Assembly (NCBI GenBank): GCA_002375495.1
Contig: DFLU01000012.1
Coordinates: 562,269-626,268 of the forward strand
Length of the DNA: 64,000 nucleotides
Reading direction: 5' to 3'
Source: Flavobacteriaceae bacterium UBA3611
GTDB taxonomy: Bacteria; Bacteroidota; Bacteroidia; Flavobacteriales; Flavobacteriaceae
Shown: positions 42,916 to 52,424 of the stretch, piece after piece
Layout: each line of letters opens with the position of its first letter
Numbering within the stretch: the stretch's first letter is position 1
Notes under the pieces: model-generated
The model's input: the letters and a program-made list of their open reading frames with translations, nothing else
Told to the model about the DNA's origin: nothing
The model's database searches: none
Position numbers and translations under genes: made by a program

Positions 42916-45324
42916 TTATCTATTCTCTTCTTCTGAAACAGCCTCTTCATCGTTCGCTTCCAAAATTTGAAGCGCAGGCTTTTTGAAGGTCTTTTCGTTT
43001 GCAATTTCTTTTTCTAAAGAAAGTAATAGCGCAGGTAATAATAATAGATTAGCCAACATAGCAAATAATAAGGTGGCCGAAACCAAAGCGCCCAATGCTA
43101 CCGTACCCCCAAAGCTAGAAATAGTAAAAACTGAGAAACCGAAAAACAGTACGATAGAGGTATAGAACATGCTTACCCCAGTTTCGCGCAAAGCTGCGTA
43201 TACCGATTTCTTAATACGCCAATTATTGGCAATAAGTTCTTGTCTGTATTTTGCCAAAAAGTGAATGGTATCGTCTACCGAAATCCCAAAGGCAATACTA
43301 AACACTAAGATGGTTGATGGCTTTATGGGCACCCCTAGAAGGCCCATAAGACCTGCGGTAATGATGAGTGGCAGTAGGTTGGGAAGCAATGAAACCAAAA
43401 TCATTTTAAAACTTCGGAACATCCACGCCATAAAAAGAGCGATAAGCAGGATGGCCAAACTCAGTGAAATCACCAAATTGGTGACCAAATATTTAGTTCC
43501 TTTCTGAAAGACCAACGCTTTTCCGGTCACGGTCACTTCATACCGCTCTGGAGGAAAAATCTTCTCAATCTTAGCGATAAGATCTTCTTCCAGACGGTCA
43601 TAGCGCTCAGTTTCGGTATCTTTCATAAAGGTGGTTATACGCGCATATTGTCCAGTAGTGTCTACGTAGCTAGATAACAGGTTGGTGCTTTTGGCACTGT
43701 TTTTTGCATACGACAAGATAAAAGTACGCTCCTGGCTGTTCGGCAATTGGTAGTATTCGGGATTGCCATTGTAGTACGCTTGCTTGCTATATTTTACTAA
43801 ATCGACCACCGATAGCGGCTTAGAGAATTCGGGAACTTCTTCAATGTATTCCTGCAACTCATCCATCCGTTTTAGCGTGGCAAGTTTCATTACGCCCTTT
43901 TTACGTTTGGTGTCTACTAAAATTTCCAACGGCATAATGCCTTCGTACTCTTGTTCAAAAAACTTAATATCTTGGAAAAACGGTTTGCTTTTGGGCATGT
44001 CTTCAATTATGCTTCCCGAAATTTTAATGTTGTTCATGCCAATAATACTTCCGCAGAGCAGCACAATCGCCGCAATAAAAATGGCTATTCTGTGCTCACG
44101 CACCATGCGCTCCATCCAGTCTACAAAACTGCCAATCCACCGTTTGTTAAGGTGTTTCAGGTGTTTGTATTTTGGTACAGACATGTAGCTGTACACAATA
44201 GGAATGATAAACAAGCTCAAGATGAAAATGGCAATAATGTTGATAGAAGCTACGATACCAAACTCTTTAAGCAACTTGCTGTTGGTTAAAATAAACGTTG
44301 CAAATCCAGAGGCTGTGGTCACGTTGGTCATGAGCGTGGCATTTCCCACTTTTGCAATGACACGTTGCAACGATTTGGCCTGGTTGCCGTGTAATTTTAT
44401 TTCTTGTTGATATTTGTTAATCAGGAAAATACAATTGGGAATACCAATCACAATAATGAGCGGTGGGATAAGCGCTGTAAGCACAGTGATTTCATAACGC
44501 AACAATCCTAAAATTCCAAAGGCCCAAATCACACCAATAATAACGGTGACCATAGAAATAAGCGTGGCCCGGAAACTGCGAAAAAAGAAAAAGAAAATTA
44601 AGGAAGTCACCAACAGTGCCGCGCCAATGAACATGCCAATTTCATCGATGATATTCTGGGAATTCAACGTGCGGATATAGGGCATTCCTGAGGTATGGAC
44701 GGTAATCCCTGTTTCATTCTCAAAGTTTTCAATCGCGGGAATCAGATCGTTTACAATAAAATCGCGCCGCAATGCTGTGTTAATGATGTCCTTTTTAAGA
44801 TACACTGCCGTTCGAACTCCCTGCTTGTTGGGACTGTACACAAGGCCTTTGTAGAACGGTAACTTATTAAATAGCTCGTAGCGGTATTCTTTTAAAATTT
44901 CTTCGGAAAGAATACTGTCTTGAATAAACGGCACCAGCGCAAAGCTTGTTGAGTCTTCTACCTTTTTTAACTTCTGAAGGTCGCCTACGGAAAGGGTAAG
45001 ATCTACGGCTTCAAATTTCTTTAGCCCTGCTGAAAGTTGCGTCCACGCCTTGAAATTCTTCGGGGTAAAAAGGGTGCTATCTTTTACCCCCATGATAATG
45101 AGGTTTCCCTCTTCGCCAAATTGGTCGAGAAATTTATTGTATTCTATATTTACCTCATGGTCATCGGGCAGCAAGTTCGCTTCGGTATAGGTAAAGCGCA
45201 TATATTGCCATTGCGATACCATAAATACCGTGATAGCAGCAATCACGATTAATAGCAACGTCCTGTTGCGAAGGATAAAACGTGCGACTGCACTCCAAAA
45301 ACCGATGCTAAAAAGTTTGTTCAA
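42916..45324 (-). CDS. MMPL/RND-superfamily exporter (sterol-sensing-domain type)
   Basis: 802 residues in two repeated halves. Each half has one helix, a periplasmic loop and five helices: helix 1 near 22-40, bundle near 225-390, then helix 7 near 415-432 and a bundle near 625-780. GIGISVDDT-type motifs occur as VIGIPNCIFLINKYQQE in the first half and AFGISVDDTIHFLAKYRQE in the second, the latter holding the acidic pair. Family members move lipids, hopanoids or hydrophobic substrates. A TACCTTTG box on the minus strand (45354-45347) may be its promoter. The DUF5686 gene is directly upstream. Confidence 0.9.
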   Translation of the reverse strand: MNKLFSIGFWSAVARFILRNRTLLLIVIAAITVFMVSQWQYMRFTYTEANLLPDDHEVNIEYNKFLDQFGEEGNLIIMGVKDSTLFTPKNFKAWTQLSAGLKKFEAVDLTLSVGDLQKLKKVEDSTSFALVPFIQDSILSEEILKEYRYELFNKLPFYKGLVYSPNKQGVRTAVYLKKDIINTALRRDFIVNDLIPAIENFENETGITVHTSGMPYIRTLNSQNIIDEIGMFIGAALLVTSLIFFFFFRSFRATLISMVTVIIGVIWAFGILGLLRYEITVLTALIPPLIIVIGIPNCIFLINKYQQEIKLHGNQAKSLQRVIAKVGNATLMTNVTTASGFATFILTNSKLLKEFGIVASINIIAIFILSLFIIPIVYSYMSVPKYKHLKHLNKRWIGSFVDWMERMVREHRIAIFIAAIVLLCGSIIGMNNIKISGSIIEDMPKSKPFFQDIKFFEQEYEGIMPLEILVDTKRKKGVMKLATLKRMDELQEYIEEVPEFSKPLSVVDLVKYSKQAYYNGNPEYYQLPNSQERTFILSYAKNSAKSTNLLSSYVDTTGQYARITTFMKDTETERYDRLEEDLIAKIEKIFPPERYEVTVTGKALVFQKGTKYLVTNLVISLSLAILLIALFMAWMFRSFKMILVSLLPNLLPLIITAGLMGLLGVPIKPSTILVFSIAFGISVDDTIHFLAKYRQELIANNWRIKKSVYAALRETGVSMFYTSIVLFFGFSVFTISSFGGTVALGALVSATLLFAMLANLLLLPALLLSLEKEIANEKTFKKPALQILEANDEEAVSEEENR

Positions 45325-45405
45325 AAGGCTAGGCGTCTAAGAGGTGCAAAGGTAGTGAATAGGGGTGGGTTATGGGGCAGGCTAGCGAATGGAAGTTTCA
45401 GAAAA

Positions 45406-46671
45406 TCAAAATTTCGCATAAAAAGTGAACTTAAACGAAATGTTGTCTTCAAAATCGGGAAGATTATAGAAACCATAGCGATACGCACCGCTCAATCCGA
45501 AACCGAACAATAATTTATTTATTTCTAGTCCAGATTCGTTGTAAAACTGATCCAAGGTTCCAAATGGGAGTCCGATATGTTGTTCTGGATTTCTCAAATC
45601 GCCCAGTGCATGCCGGGTAATTAGTACCAATTCTGGTTTAAAACGTTCGCCAAGATCAAATCTTCTCAAGCTATGTTTTACTTGTAATGTAACCAACTGG
45701 TCTGAGAAAAACTCACCAAAATACATGGTTTCAAAACTACGTCGGCCCGCTACAGAGAAACGTTGCAAAATTTCATCTTTGGTCGGACTGTTTGGATAGG
45801 CATGGTATAAATGGGTGAGTGGCACATCACCAATAGCATAATCTCCTTCTAACAAAAAGTTTGTAGAAGACAGATCTGTTCTTTTAATGTAATAATCTAA
45901 CTTAAGCCCAAATTTAGTATAGGTAAAATCGCTGCCCGTAATATCTTTTAGGCCTTGTGTTATCTGCGCGCTAATTTTCGGAAAGCCGTCAAAATATTCG
46001 ATGCGGCCGTCTTCAGTGGTGATAAAATCGGTTTTCGGACTGATACGAAAAGAGGCAGTGACCTCGGCCATTTCGTAGTTGGTGTATGCAATCCCGTCGT
46101 TAACAAATTGATAGTCTTCTATTTGATCGATTCGGCTACGGGAGACTCTAAGTTCAGCTAGAATCTTCTCGTAAAACTCTGCTTGCACATTGGCTTGCCA
46201 CGTGCGTTCTTTATAAAATTGGGTCACGTTCACCAAGCGCGGCTCGAATACAGAATAGACGCGACTATCGGTTAGAAATTCGAACTTACCTATTTCTTGT
46301 ATATCGTCTTTGTAGTAGAGGTTGAACCATGTTTTATACTCTTTGTCTAACCGAATGCTTCCACCAACACCAAATTTCATATCACGGTCTTTAAATCCGC
46401 GTGCCACATACCCTCCAATTTTGAAACGGTCTGAAAATTTATCGTTGGTAACGCCGCCAACCCCCAAACGAAGACCTTCGTAATTATTAAATTTTATCAG
46501 ATAGCGAAGGTCAATATCGAAAAAGCCAATGGGGTAAAATCCTGTGTTGAACGGATTTGATTTTTCTTCAGCGCGGGTAGCTGTAGTATCCTGTTCTGTT
46601 TTAATGGCAGGTTCTTGACCCAGAATGGTCATTGAAATCAGGAGACAAAAAAGCAGAAATACACTGCGCAT
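45406..46671 (-). CDS. DUF5686-like outer-membrane beta-barrel
   Basis: 421 residues with a signal peptide (FLLFCLLISMTILGQ). The mature protein is a chain of amphipathic strands (FDIDLRYLIKFNNYEGLRLG, YYIKRTDLSSTNFLLEGDY, AYRYGFYNLPDFEDN) and ends SFKFTFYAKF, a typical outer-membrane beta-signal. It matches the barrel half of DUF5686 proteins, but the usual N-terminal carboxypeptidase-regulatory domain is missing, so it is a short form. It precedes the MMPL exporter on the same strand. A TACTTTCG box lies just upstream. Confidence 0.75.
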   Translation of the reverse strand: MRSVFLLFCLLISMTILGQEPAIKTEQDTTATRAEEKSNPFNTGFYPIGFFDIDLRYLIKFNNYEGLRLGVGGVTNDKFSDRFKIGGYVARGFKDRDMKFGVGGSIRLDKEYKTWFNLYYKDDIQEIGKFEFLTDSRVYSVFEPRLVNVTQFYKERTWQANVQAEFYEKILAELRVSRSRIDQIEDYQFVNDGIAYTNYEMAEVTASFRISPKTDFITTEDGRIEYFDGFPKISAQITQGLKDITGSDFTYTKFGLKLDYYIKRTDLSSTNFLLEGDYAIGDVPLTHLYHAYPNSPTKDEILQRFSVAGRRSFETMYFGEFFSDQLVTLQVKHSLRRFDLGERFKPELVLITRHALGDLRNPEQHIGLPFGTLDQFYNESGLEINKLLFGFGLSGAYRYGFYNLPDFEDNISFKFTFYAKF

Positions 46672-46756
46672 AGATGAGGATGATATGAACTGCGAAAGTA
46701 TAAAGAAAGCGGCTCAAAGGCCGCTTGTTTTTGTTTTGTTTAACGTAAAGTTTTGA

Positions 46757-47311
46757 CTAGACAGTCATGATCTCTTTTTCTTTTTTAGCAAAAATTGTAT
46801 CGATTTTTTCAATGTGGTTATCGGTCATCTTTTGGATATCGATTTCCAGATTGCTCTTCATATCTTCGCTTATATCAAGCTTCTTGATTTCGTTATTTGC
46901 ATTTTTTCGGTCGTTTCGAACACCAATTTTAGCTTCTTCGGCTTCTGCCTTTGCTTGTTTTGCTAATTCGGCACGACGCTCTTCAGTAAGGGGTGGTACA
47001 TTAATAATTACACTTTCGCCATTATTCATGGGGTTAAAACCAATATTTGCCAAATGAATCCCTCTTTCAATTTCAGGGATCATCGCTTTTTCCCAAGGTT
47101 GTATAGAGATGGTCATTCCATCTGGAGTACTCACATTGGCCACTTGGTTGAGGGGTGTTGCACTTCCGTAGTAATCTACCATAACGCTACCCACCATAGA
47201 AGGTGATGCCTTTCCGGCGCGAATGTTTACCAATTGTTTTTCCAAATGTACAATGGCTTTGTGCATTGATTCTTTGGTTTCATCGATTATAAATTGAATT
47301 TCTTCTTCCAT
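46757..47311 (-). CDS. frr: Ribosome recycling factor
   Basis: Releases ribosomes from mRNA after termination together with EF-G. 184 residues, the standard length. Signature segments are VNIRAGKASPSMV, the SIQPWEKAMI strand, and the C-terminal helix with VRNDRKNANNEIK and MTDNHIEKID. It follows pyrH by about 100 bases on the same strand; a TATTTTCG box at 47339-47332 suggests an additional promoter. Confidence 0.97.
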   Translation of the reverse strand: MEEEIQFIIDETKESMHKAIVHLEKQLVNIRAGKASPSMVGSVMVDYYGSATPLNQVANVSTPDGMTISIQPWEKAMIPEIERGIHLANIGFNPMNNGESVIINVPPLTEERRAELAKQAKAEAEEAKIGVRNDRKNANNEIKKLDISEDMKSNLEIDIQKMTDNHIEKIDTIFAKKEKEIMTV

Positions 47312-47412
47312 GTGTACTGTTCCGCGCTAAGCGAAAATAACTTTTTAATTAACTATTTTGAGTCTAATCCAAGAATCAGACCAATTCAAAAATAGTAAAA
47401 CAATTTGAGATA

Positions 47413-48120
47413 CTACAAATTCACTTTAGTCCCTATGGTTTCTCCTTTTACCACCTTCATTAGGTTGCCTTTGGTATTCATGTCGAAAACGATAATTGGC
47501 AATTCGTTTTCTTGGCTCAAGGTAAAAGCGGTAGTATCCATCACTTTTAGGCCTTTTTTTAGAACATCTTCAAAACTAATAAAATCGAATTTGGTTGCCG
47601 TAGTATCCTTTTCAGGGTCGCTGGTATAAATTCCGTCCACCCGGGTACCTTTTAGAATAACATCTGCCTGAATTTCAATAGCGCGCAATACTGCTGCACT
47701 ATCTGTTGTAAAATAGGGGTTTCCTGTGCCGCCTCCAAAAATGACCACACGGCCTTTTTCAAGATGGCGAATGGCTTTTCTACGTATAAATGGTTCTGCC
47801 ACTTCGTTTATTTTAATGGCACTTTGCAATCGGGTAGGGATTCCCTCATCTTCCAACGCACCCTGTAACGCGAGACCGTTAATAACGGTGGCAAGCATAC
47901 CCATGTGGTCTCCCTGCACTCTGTCCATACCTTTGCTGGCACCCGCGAGTCCTCTAAAAATATTTCCACCACCTATCACAATGGCAACCTCTACGCCTAG
48001 CGCAATGATTTGCTTAATTTCTTCTGCATATTCTTTAAGGCGATCGGGATCAATTCCGTATTGACGGTTCCCCATTAAGGCTTCTCCGCTTAGTTTAAGG
48101 AGTATTCTGTTGTAGTGCAT
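47413..48120 (-). CDS. pyrH: UMP kinase
   Basis: Amino-acid-kinase-fold enzyme that phosphorylates UMP to UDP with ATP; hexameric and allosteric in bacteria. 235 residues. The phosphate-binding KLSGEALMG lies at the N-terminus, with VIGGGNIFRG, GGTGNPYFTTDSAA and the DGIYTSDPEKD segment following. Precedes frr, its usual partner, but is separated from tsf by a plus-strand protease gene. Confidence 0.97.
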   Translation of the reverse strand: MHYNRILLKLSGEALMGNRQYGIDPDRLKEYAEEIKQIIALGVEVAIVIGGGNIFRGLAGASKGMDRVQGDHMGMLATVINGLALQGALEDEGIPTRLQSAIKINEVAEPFIRRKAIRHLEKGRVVIFGGGTGNPYFTTDSAAVLRAIEIQADVILKGTRVDGIYTSDPEKDTTATKFDFISFEDVLKKGLKVMDTTAFTLSQENELPIIVFDMNTKGNLMKVVKGETIGTKVNL

Positions 48121-48137
48121 GGTCTCAATTTGTGTTG

Positions 48138-48145
48138 CAAAAATA
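48138..48145 (-). promoter_or_regulatory. -7 box TATTTTTG of pyrH
   Basis: Matches TAnnTTTG on the minus strand 17 bases before the pyrH ATG. It suggests that pyrH-frr has its own promoter. Confidence 0.5.
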
Positions 48146-48336
48146 GTGAAAAGTTATGGTAAGTTTAGTGTTTTCTATTAGTTGCGTATGCAAAACCAAT
48201 GAAATGTTTTTACACTGAAATTTTCGCATATTCTAGGGCAGTGAAATTTATAGAACTTGTTTTCTCTTGTTTCATAAACTATTCATATTTTTAACTATAC
48301 CAAATAGTTAGCCTATCCAACCGAAAATTTTTCAAT

Positions 48337-49728
48337 ATGATTCGTAGATCTCTTGTCTATTTATTATTAGTTTTTTGCTTTTTTTCTTGTAAGGAAAAGG
48401 GGCTAGACACCAAGCTAATAGCTTCAAAATATTACCAAGGTGTTGTAAAGATTTTATTGATGGATCCTGAAGGAGAAAAAATTGAACCAGGCAAAGGGTA
48501 TTTGGGCAGAGGGTCTGGATTTATCGTAACCGAAGATGGCTATCTTTTTACCAACAAACACGTGGTAGAAATGTGTGTGAAGGGATATGTAGACTATAAC
48601 TATCTTGAAGATACTGAAGAACTAAACTCGGTGGCGGTGTATTCTGAAGACCTGCTTATAAATCCAGCACTCACCAAAGTAAATAGAACAGGGCACAGCA
48701 TTCCCATAGTTCAGGTATATAACGGTACAGGTGAAAACGACTATAAATTGTACATCGCTGAGGTTGTTTCTATAGGTTCTGGCAGTTATGATGGGGCGAT
48801 GCTAAAAATTGTAAGCGACCTTGAGGGGAAGCCTGTTCGGAAAAAATTTAAAACAGTACCGCTGGGGAATTCAGATGATGTGGCGCAAGGTGAAAATTTA
48901 TGTGTGTACGGATATCCGGCGCAGTTTGGAGGCTCTGCGGCACTCATGCTAAAAGACCTGAGCACCATTAGTTTGGGTATCATGAGCGGATATGATTATG
49001 TATTCAATGAAGACTATGGCTATCTAAAAACAGATGCCGAGATTCATCCTGGGAATAGCGGCGGACCTGTATTTAGCGAAGAAAACAAGGTGATAGGTAT
49101 TGCAACCGCCAAAGGGCGTACCACTGGCATTGGTCTCGTTGGTGGCGTAAATGGGATGTATTATATTTCTGCGATAGACAGTAAAGCACATACAAGTTTG
49201 GTTGAAAAGGGGCTTACTTTGCCGCAGCGTTCCACGTCAATTAATTCTACTAAGGGTGACAAATTACCCATTAAAAACACAGTACAAGCCAATGCTGTTG
49301 TTAAAGCGAGAATGGACAAAGAGTTGGCGCTACTAAAAGAGCAAATGGCCAAATATTATAAACCGGCAAAACTTTTTTTCGCATTAAAGTCGTATCCAGA
49401 AAACAACAATAAATTACCGAGTCTTTCAGAGCGCTATACCACCTTGGTTCATGGTACAGGAGCGAAAAGAGGCAATGTTTGGGTATACATAGACCATTCG
49501 CCTAACCAGTTAAAAACTGAAAAACTGCTAATTCTCGTAGATAAGCTATCGTTTACTGGAGTGTATAAAAAATATAAAGACCATTCGCTAACAGTAAATA
49601 GTAATTCATCTGCGGCATACTTCGACTTCAATTTTTACGATGTAGGCACATATCGGGTAAAAATATTTTCTGAGGAAGGGGTGTTGATGGCAACCAATAC
49701 TTTGCAGATGAAACCGAACAGGTCATAA
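48337..49728 (+). CDS. Trypsin-like serine protease lipoprotein
   Basis: 463 residues. The lipoprotein signal peptide ends CFFSC (Cys17). A chymotrypsin-fold protease domain follows with His75 in TNKHVV, a probable Asp152 in SYDGAMLKI and Ser241 in HPGNSGGPVFS, as in HtrA/Do-like proteases. There is no PDZ domain. After the protease comes a coiled segment (KARMDKELALLKEQMAKYY) and an all-beta C-terminal domain of about 130 residues. Probably acts on the periplasmic side of a membrane; substrate unknown. It interrupts the conserved tsf-pyrH neighbourhood on the opposite strand. Confidence 0.88.
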   Translation: MIRRSLVYLLLVFCFFSCKEKGLDTKLIASKYYQGVVKILLMDPEGEKIEPGKGYLGRGSGFIVTEDGYLFTNKHVVEMCVKGYVDYNYLEDTEELNSVAVYSEDLLINPALTKVNRTGHSIPIVQVYNGTGENDYKLYIAEVVSIGSGSYDGAMLKIVSDLEGKPVRKKFKTVPLGNSDDVAQGENLCVYGYPAQFGGSAALMLKDLSTISLGIMSGYDYVFNEDYGYLKTDAEIHPGNSGGPVFSEENKVIGIATAKGRTTGIGLVGGVNGMYYISAIDSKAHTSLVEKGLTLPQRSTSINSTKGDKLPIKNTVQANAVVKARMDKELALLKEQMAKYYKPAKLFFALKSYPENNNKLPSLSERYTTLVHGTGAKRGNVWVYIDHSPNQLKTEKLLILVDKLSFTGVYKKYKDHSLTVNSNSSAAYFDFNFYDVGTYRVKIFSEEGVLMATNTLQMKPNRS

Positions 49729-49745
49729 ACTCTCAGATTCTTCAA

Positions 49746-49782
49746 TAAAAAAATCCGTTTTCAGAAATTTCTGAAAACGGAT
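49746..49782 (-). terminator. Terminator downstream of tsf
   Basis: The stem ATCCGTTTTCAG / CTGAAAACGGAT around AAATTT is a perfect 30-base palindrome (49753-49782). On the minus strand it is followed by a run of seven T. It also lies just after the plus-strand protease gene and may serve both. Confidence 0.8.
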
Positions 49783-49796
49783 GTATATATAAATTA

Positions 49797-49840
49797 GTCA
49801 CTGAGTGATCCCGAAAATTTTCGGGATTGTATCGAAGTGA
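49797..49840. repeat. TCGAAGTG-type repeat with internal palindrome
   Basis: CACTGAGTG and TATCGAAGTG flank the perfect 20-base palindrome ATCCCGAAAATTTTCGGGAT (49808-49827). It belongs to the dispersed intergenic repeat family. Confidence 0.55.
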
Positions 49841-49842
49841 AC

Positions 49843-50805
49843 TTACGCCAATGAAACTCTCTTAAAGCCAACCACTTCAACACCTTGGTCTGCTACATAG
49901 TCTGACACTTTTTTCTTGTCGTCCATGATGTAGTTTTGGTCTAAAAGTGCTTGCTCTTGGTCTAAGGTAGTATTATCGCTCACGTAACGCTCCATTTTAC
50001 CCGGAAGGATTTTATCCCAGATTTGCTCTGGCTTTCCTTCAGCTTTCAGTTGTGCTTTAGCGTCTTCTTCAGCTTTTGCCATTGCTTCATCGGTTAATTG
50101 CGACTTCGAAATGTACTGAGGTACATTCTTCAATGTTTTACCAAGACGTCCTAATTCGATGTTGTCTTTTTCAATAGCTGCAATTCTCGCTTCGGTTTCA
50201 GAAGCAACATACGCAGGATCAAAATCTTTGTAAGACAAAGTAGTTGCTCCCATAGAAGCTACTTGCATCGATACGTTTTTAGCTACTTCTTCGGCATTGT
50301 CAATTGCCTTGGACAATCCAGTTAAAGCACCAATTTTATTTCCGTGGATATAGGTCCCTACAAATGGAGCTTCTAGAGTTTCAAATCCACCAATTTCAAT
50401 TTTTTCACCGATCACACCAGTTTGTTCAATCAGTTTTTCTTCAACAGTCATACCGTCGAAATCAGCTTTCAATAATTCTTCTTTAGAATTTACATTGATA
50501 GCTACGTCGGCGATTTGTTGTGCTAATTCTTTATACGAATCATTTTTTGCAACGAAATCAGTTTCGCAGTTTACAGAAACTACAACACCTCTTGTGTTGG
50601 TGTCGTTGATTTTTGAAACAACAGCACCCTCACTTGAATCACGGTCTGCTCTTTTTTCAGCAATTTTTTGTCCTTTTTTTCTTAGGATATTGATTGCTTC
50701 TTCCATATTACCTTCTGCCTCTACCAATGCCTTTTTACAGTCCATCATACCAGCTCCGGTCTTTTTTCTTAATTCGTTTACTTCTGCGGCGGTTACTTTT
50801 ACCAT
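49843..50805 (-). CDS. tsf: Elongation factor Ts
   Basis: Guanine-nucleotide exchange factor for EF-Tu. 320 residues. The N-terminal UBA-like domain and signature ELRKKTGAGMMDCKKALVEA are followed by the core with SVNCETDFVAKN and two dimerisation subdomains. Follows rpsB with a hairpin of terminator type in between (50857-50906), so its level may be set below that of S2. Confidence 0.97.
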   Translation of the reverse strand: MVKVTAAEVNELRKKTGAGMMDCKKALVEAEGNMEEAINILRKKGQKIAEKRADRDSSEGAVVSKINDTNTRGVVVSVNCETDFVAKNDSYKELAQQIADVAINVNSKEELLKADFDGMTVEEKLIEQTGVIGEKIEIGGFETLEAPFVGTYIHGNKIGALTGLSKAIDNAEEVAKNVSMQVASMGATTLSYKDFDPAYVASETEARIAAIEKDNIELGRLGKTLKNVPQYISKSQLTDEAMAKAEEDAKAQLKAEGKPEQIWDKILPGKMERYVSDNTTLDQEQALLDQNYIMDDKKKVSDYVADQGVEVVGFKRVSLA

Positions 50806-50856
50806 CGTATTTATTTTTTATGTGGTGCTTTTGCACCTGGTGTTGTTATTAATTGA

Positions 50857-50906
50857 AAAAAAGTCGTCGCAATTTCAATTATAGAAATGAACCTGACGAC
50901 TTTTTA
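50857..50906 (-). terminator. Terminator-like hairpin (attenuator) between rpsB and tsf
   Basis: AAAAAGTCGTC and GACGACTTTTT form an 11-bp stem around a 26-base loop, with extra T on the minus strand. A smaller GGTGC/GCACC hairpin (50824-50837) stands 18 bases before the tsf ATG. Partial termination would tune the ratio of S2 to EF-Ts. Confidence 0.6.
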
Positions 50907-50960
50907 ATTTTATGAAAATGTTATTTTCTGCGGAAGTCAATACTGACCTACTACTAAAAA

Positions 50961-51770
50961 CTACTCTTCTTCGCTAGATGAAGCAGCAGCAGCTCTTTTT
51001 CTTTTAGGCTTTGCTGCAGTTTCTTCCTTCTTCGCTTTTTTCTCTTTTTTAGGAGCATCCTGACTGTCTTCTTTTCCAGACTTACGCTCGGCAAGACCAG
51101 CAGCAACGGCATCTGTTACGCTAGTGATGATTTTTTCGATAGACTTAGATGCATCGTCGTTAGACGGAATTGCGTAGTCAATCTCACGTGGATCGCTATT
51201 GGTGTCTACCATTGCAAAGATTGGTATGTTCAGTTTCTGAGCTTCCTTTACCGCAATGTGCTCACGTGTTGTATCTACGATAAACAATGCTCCAGGAAGA
51301 CGGCTCATGTCAGAAATAGAACCTAAGTTCTTTTCTAACTTTGCTCTTAAACGGTCTACTGCCAAACGCTCTTTCTTAGAAAGAGTGTTGAAAGTTCCGT
51401 CTTGCTTCATTCTGTCGATAGAAGCCATTTTCTTTACTGCTTTTCTAATTGTAACGAAGTTTGTCAACATTCCACCTGGCCATCTTTCTGTGATGTAAGG
51501 CATGTTTACATTCTTTACTTTTTCAGCAACGATATCTTTCGCTTGCTTTTTAGTAGCAACAAAAAGAATCTTACGACCGCTCGCAGCAATTTTTGCCAAC
51601 GCTTCGTTTGCTTCTCTAAGTTTTGCAGTAGTCTTGTAAAGGTTAATAATGTGGATACCGTTACGCTCCATATAGATATACGGTGCCATGTTCGGGTTCC
51701 ATTTTCTGGTAAGGTGTCCAAAGTGTACACCTGCGTCAAGGAGTTCCTTAACTTGCTTGTTGTCTGCCAT
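50961..51770 (-). CDS. rpsB: 30S ribosomal protein S2
   Basis: 269 residues. Conserved segments: LLDAGVHFGHLTRKWNPNM, RKILFVATKKQAKDIV, ERWPGGMLTNF and PGALFIVDTTREHIAV. A lysine/alanine-rich tail of about 40 residues (KKEKKAKKEETAAKPKRKR) extends beyond the E. coli length and is probably disordered. Lies between rpsI and tsf on the minus strand. Confidence 0.97.
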   Translation of the reverse strand: MADNKQVKELLDAGVHFGHLTRKWNPNMAPYIYMERNGIHIINLYKTTAKLREANEALAKIAASGRKILFVATKKQAKDIVAEKVKNVNMPYITERWPGGMLTNFVTIRKAVKKMASIDRMKQDGTFNTLSKKERLAVDRLRAKLEKNLGSISDMSRLPGALFIVDTTREHIAVKEAQKLNIPIFAMVDTNSDPREIDYAIPSNDDASKSIEKIITSVTDAVAAGLAERKSGKEDSQDAPKKEKKAKKEETAAKPKRKRAAAASSSEEE

Positions 51771-51857
51771 TTTGTTTTTAGTTTACGTTCTGTAATTTAG
51801 ATAGCAATCTTTCCTTCAGTGTTTCTGAAATCTATGATTTAGATGCTAAACTAATTG

Positions 51858-52030
51858 TCCCGCCCGGCAAAGAGCGGGACTAACAGCTTATTAATAATTG
51901 TATTTGTATGAACTTTTTGTTTTTGAGACCTTTCGACTGCGCTCAAGGTGACAAAAACAATTTGTAATTTCCAAAAATCCTTAGATGCTTTGACTGCGCT
52001 TAGCACAGACAAGCTCAGGGTGACATTGGA
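51858..52030. repeat. Hairpin plus two GTCACC..GAGC..GTCGAAAG repeats between rpsI and rpsB
   Basis: A GTCCCGC/GCGGGAC hairpin lies at 51857-51880. Two repeat units follow: one around 51929-51952 bounded by TTGTTTTTG / CAAAAACAA, and one around 51988-52024 bounded by TTTCCAA / TTGGAAA. Both read GTCACC(C/T)TGAGC on the minus strand. They fill the 267-base rpsI-rpsB gap and may act as attenuators. Confidence 0.6.
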
Positions 52031-52037
52031 AATAATA

Positions 52038-52424
52038 TTAACGCTTAGAGAACTGGAATTTCTTACGGGCTTTCTTCTGACCGAATTTCTTACGTTCAAC
52101 CATACGTGGGTCTCTGGTAAGTAATCCTTCTGGCTTCAAAATGCCTCTGTTCTCGTCATTCAACGTGCACATAGCACGAGAAATAGCCAAACGAATTGCT
52201 TCTGCCTGACCTGTGATACCACCTCCAAAAACGTTTACCGAGATATCAAACGTAGTTTCGTTGTCGGTTAACATTAAAGGCTGCTTCACTTTATACTGAA
52301 GGGTTGCAGTGGTAAAATATTTGTCAAGATCACGCTTGTTGATGGTAATGTTCCCTTTTCCTTCTGAAAGGTATACACGTGCAACAGCGGTCTTTCTTCT
52401 TCCAATTTTGTGAATTGTCTCCAT
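52038..52424 (-). CDS. rpsI: 30S ribosomal protein S9
   Basis: 128 residues. N-terminal IGRRKTAVARVYLSEG and GGGITGQAEAIRLAISRA are typical, and the basic C-terminus KFGQKKARKKFQFSKR reaches the ribosomal P site. Start codon overlaps the rplM stop by one base, so the two are translationally coupled as in most bacteria. Confidence 0.97.
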   Translation of the reverse strand: METIHKIGRRKTAVARVYLSEGKGNITINKRDLDKYFTTATLQYKVKQPLMLTDNETTFDISVNVFGGGITGQAEAIRLAISRAMCTLNDENRGILKPEGLLTRDPRMVERKKFGQKKARKKFQFSKR

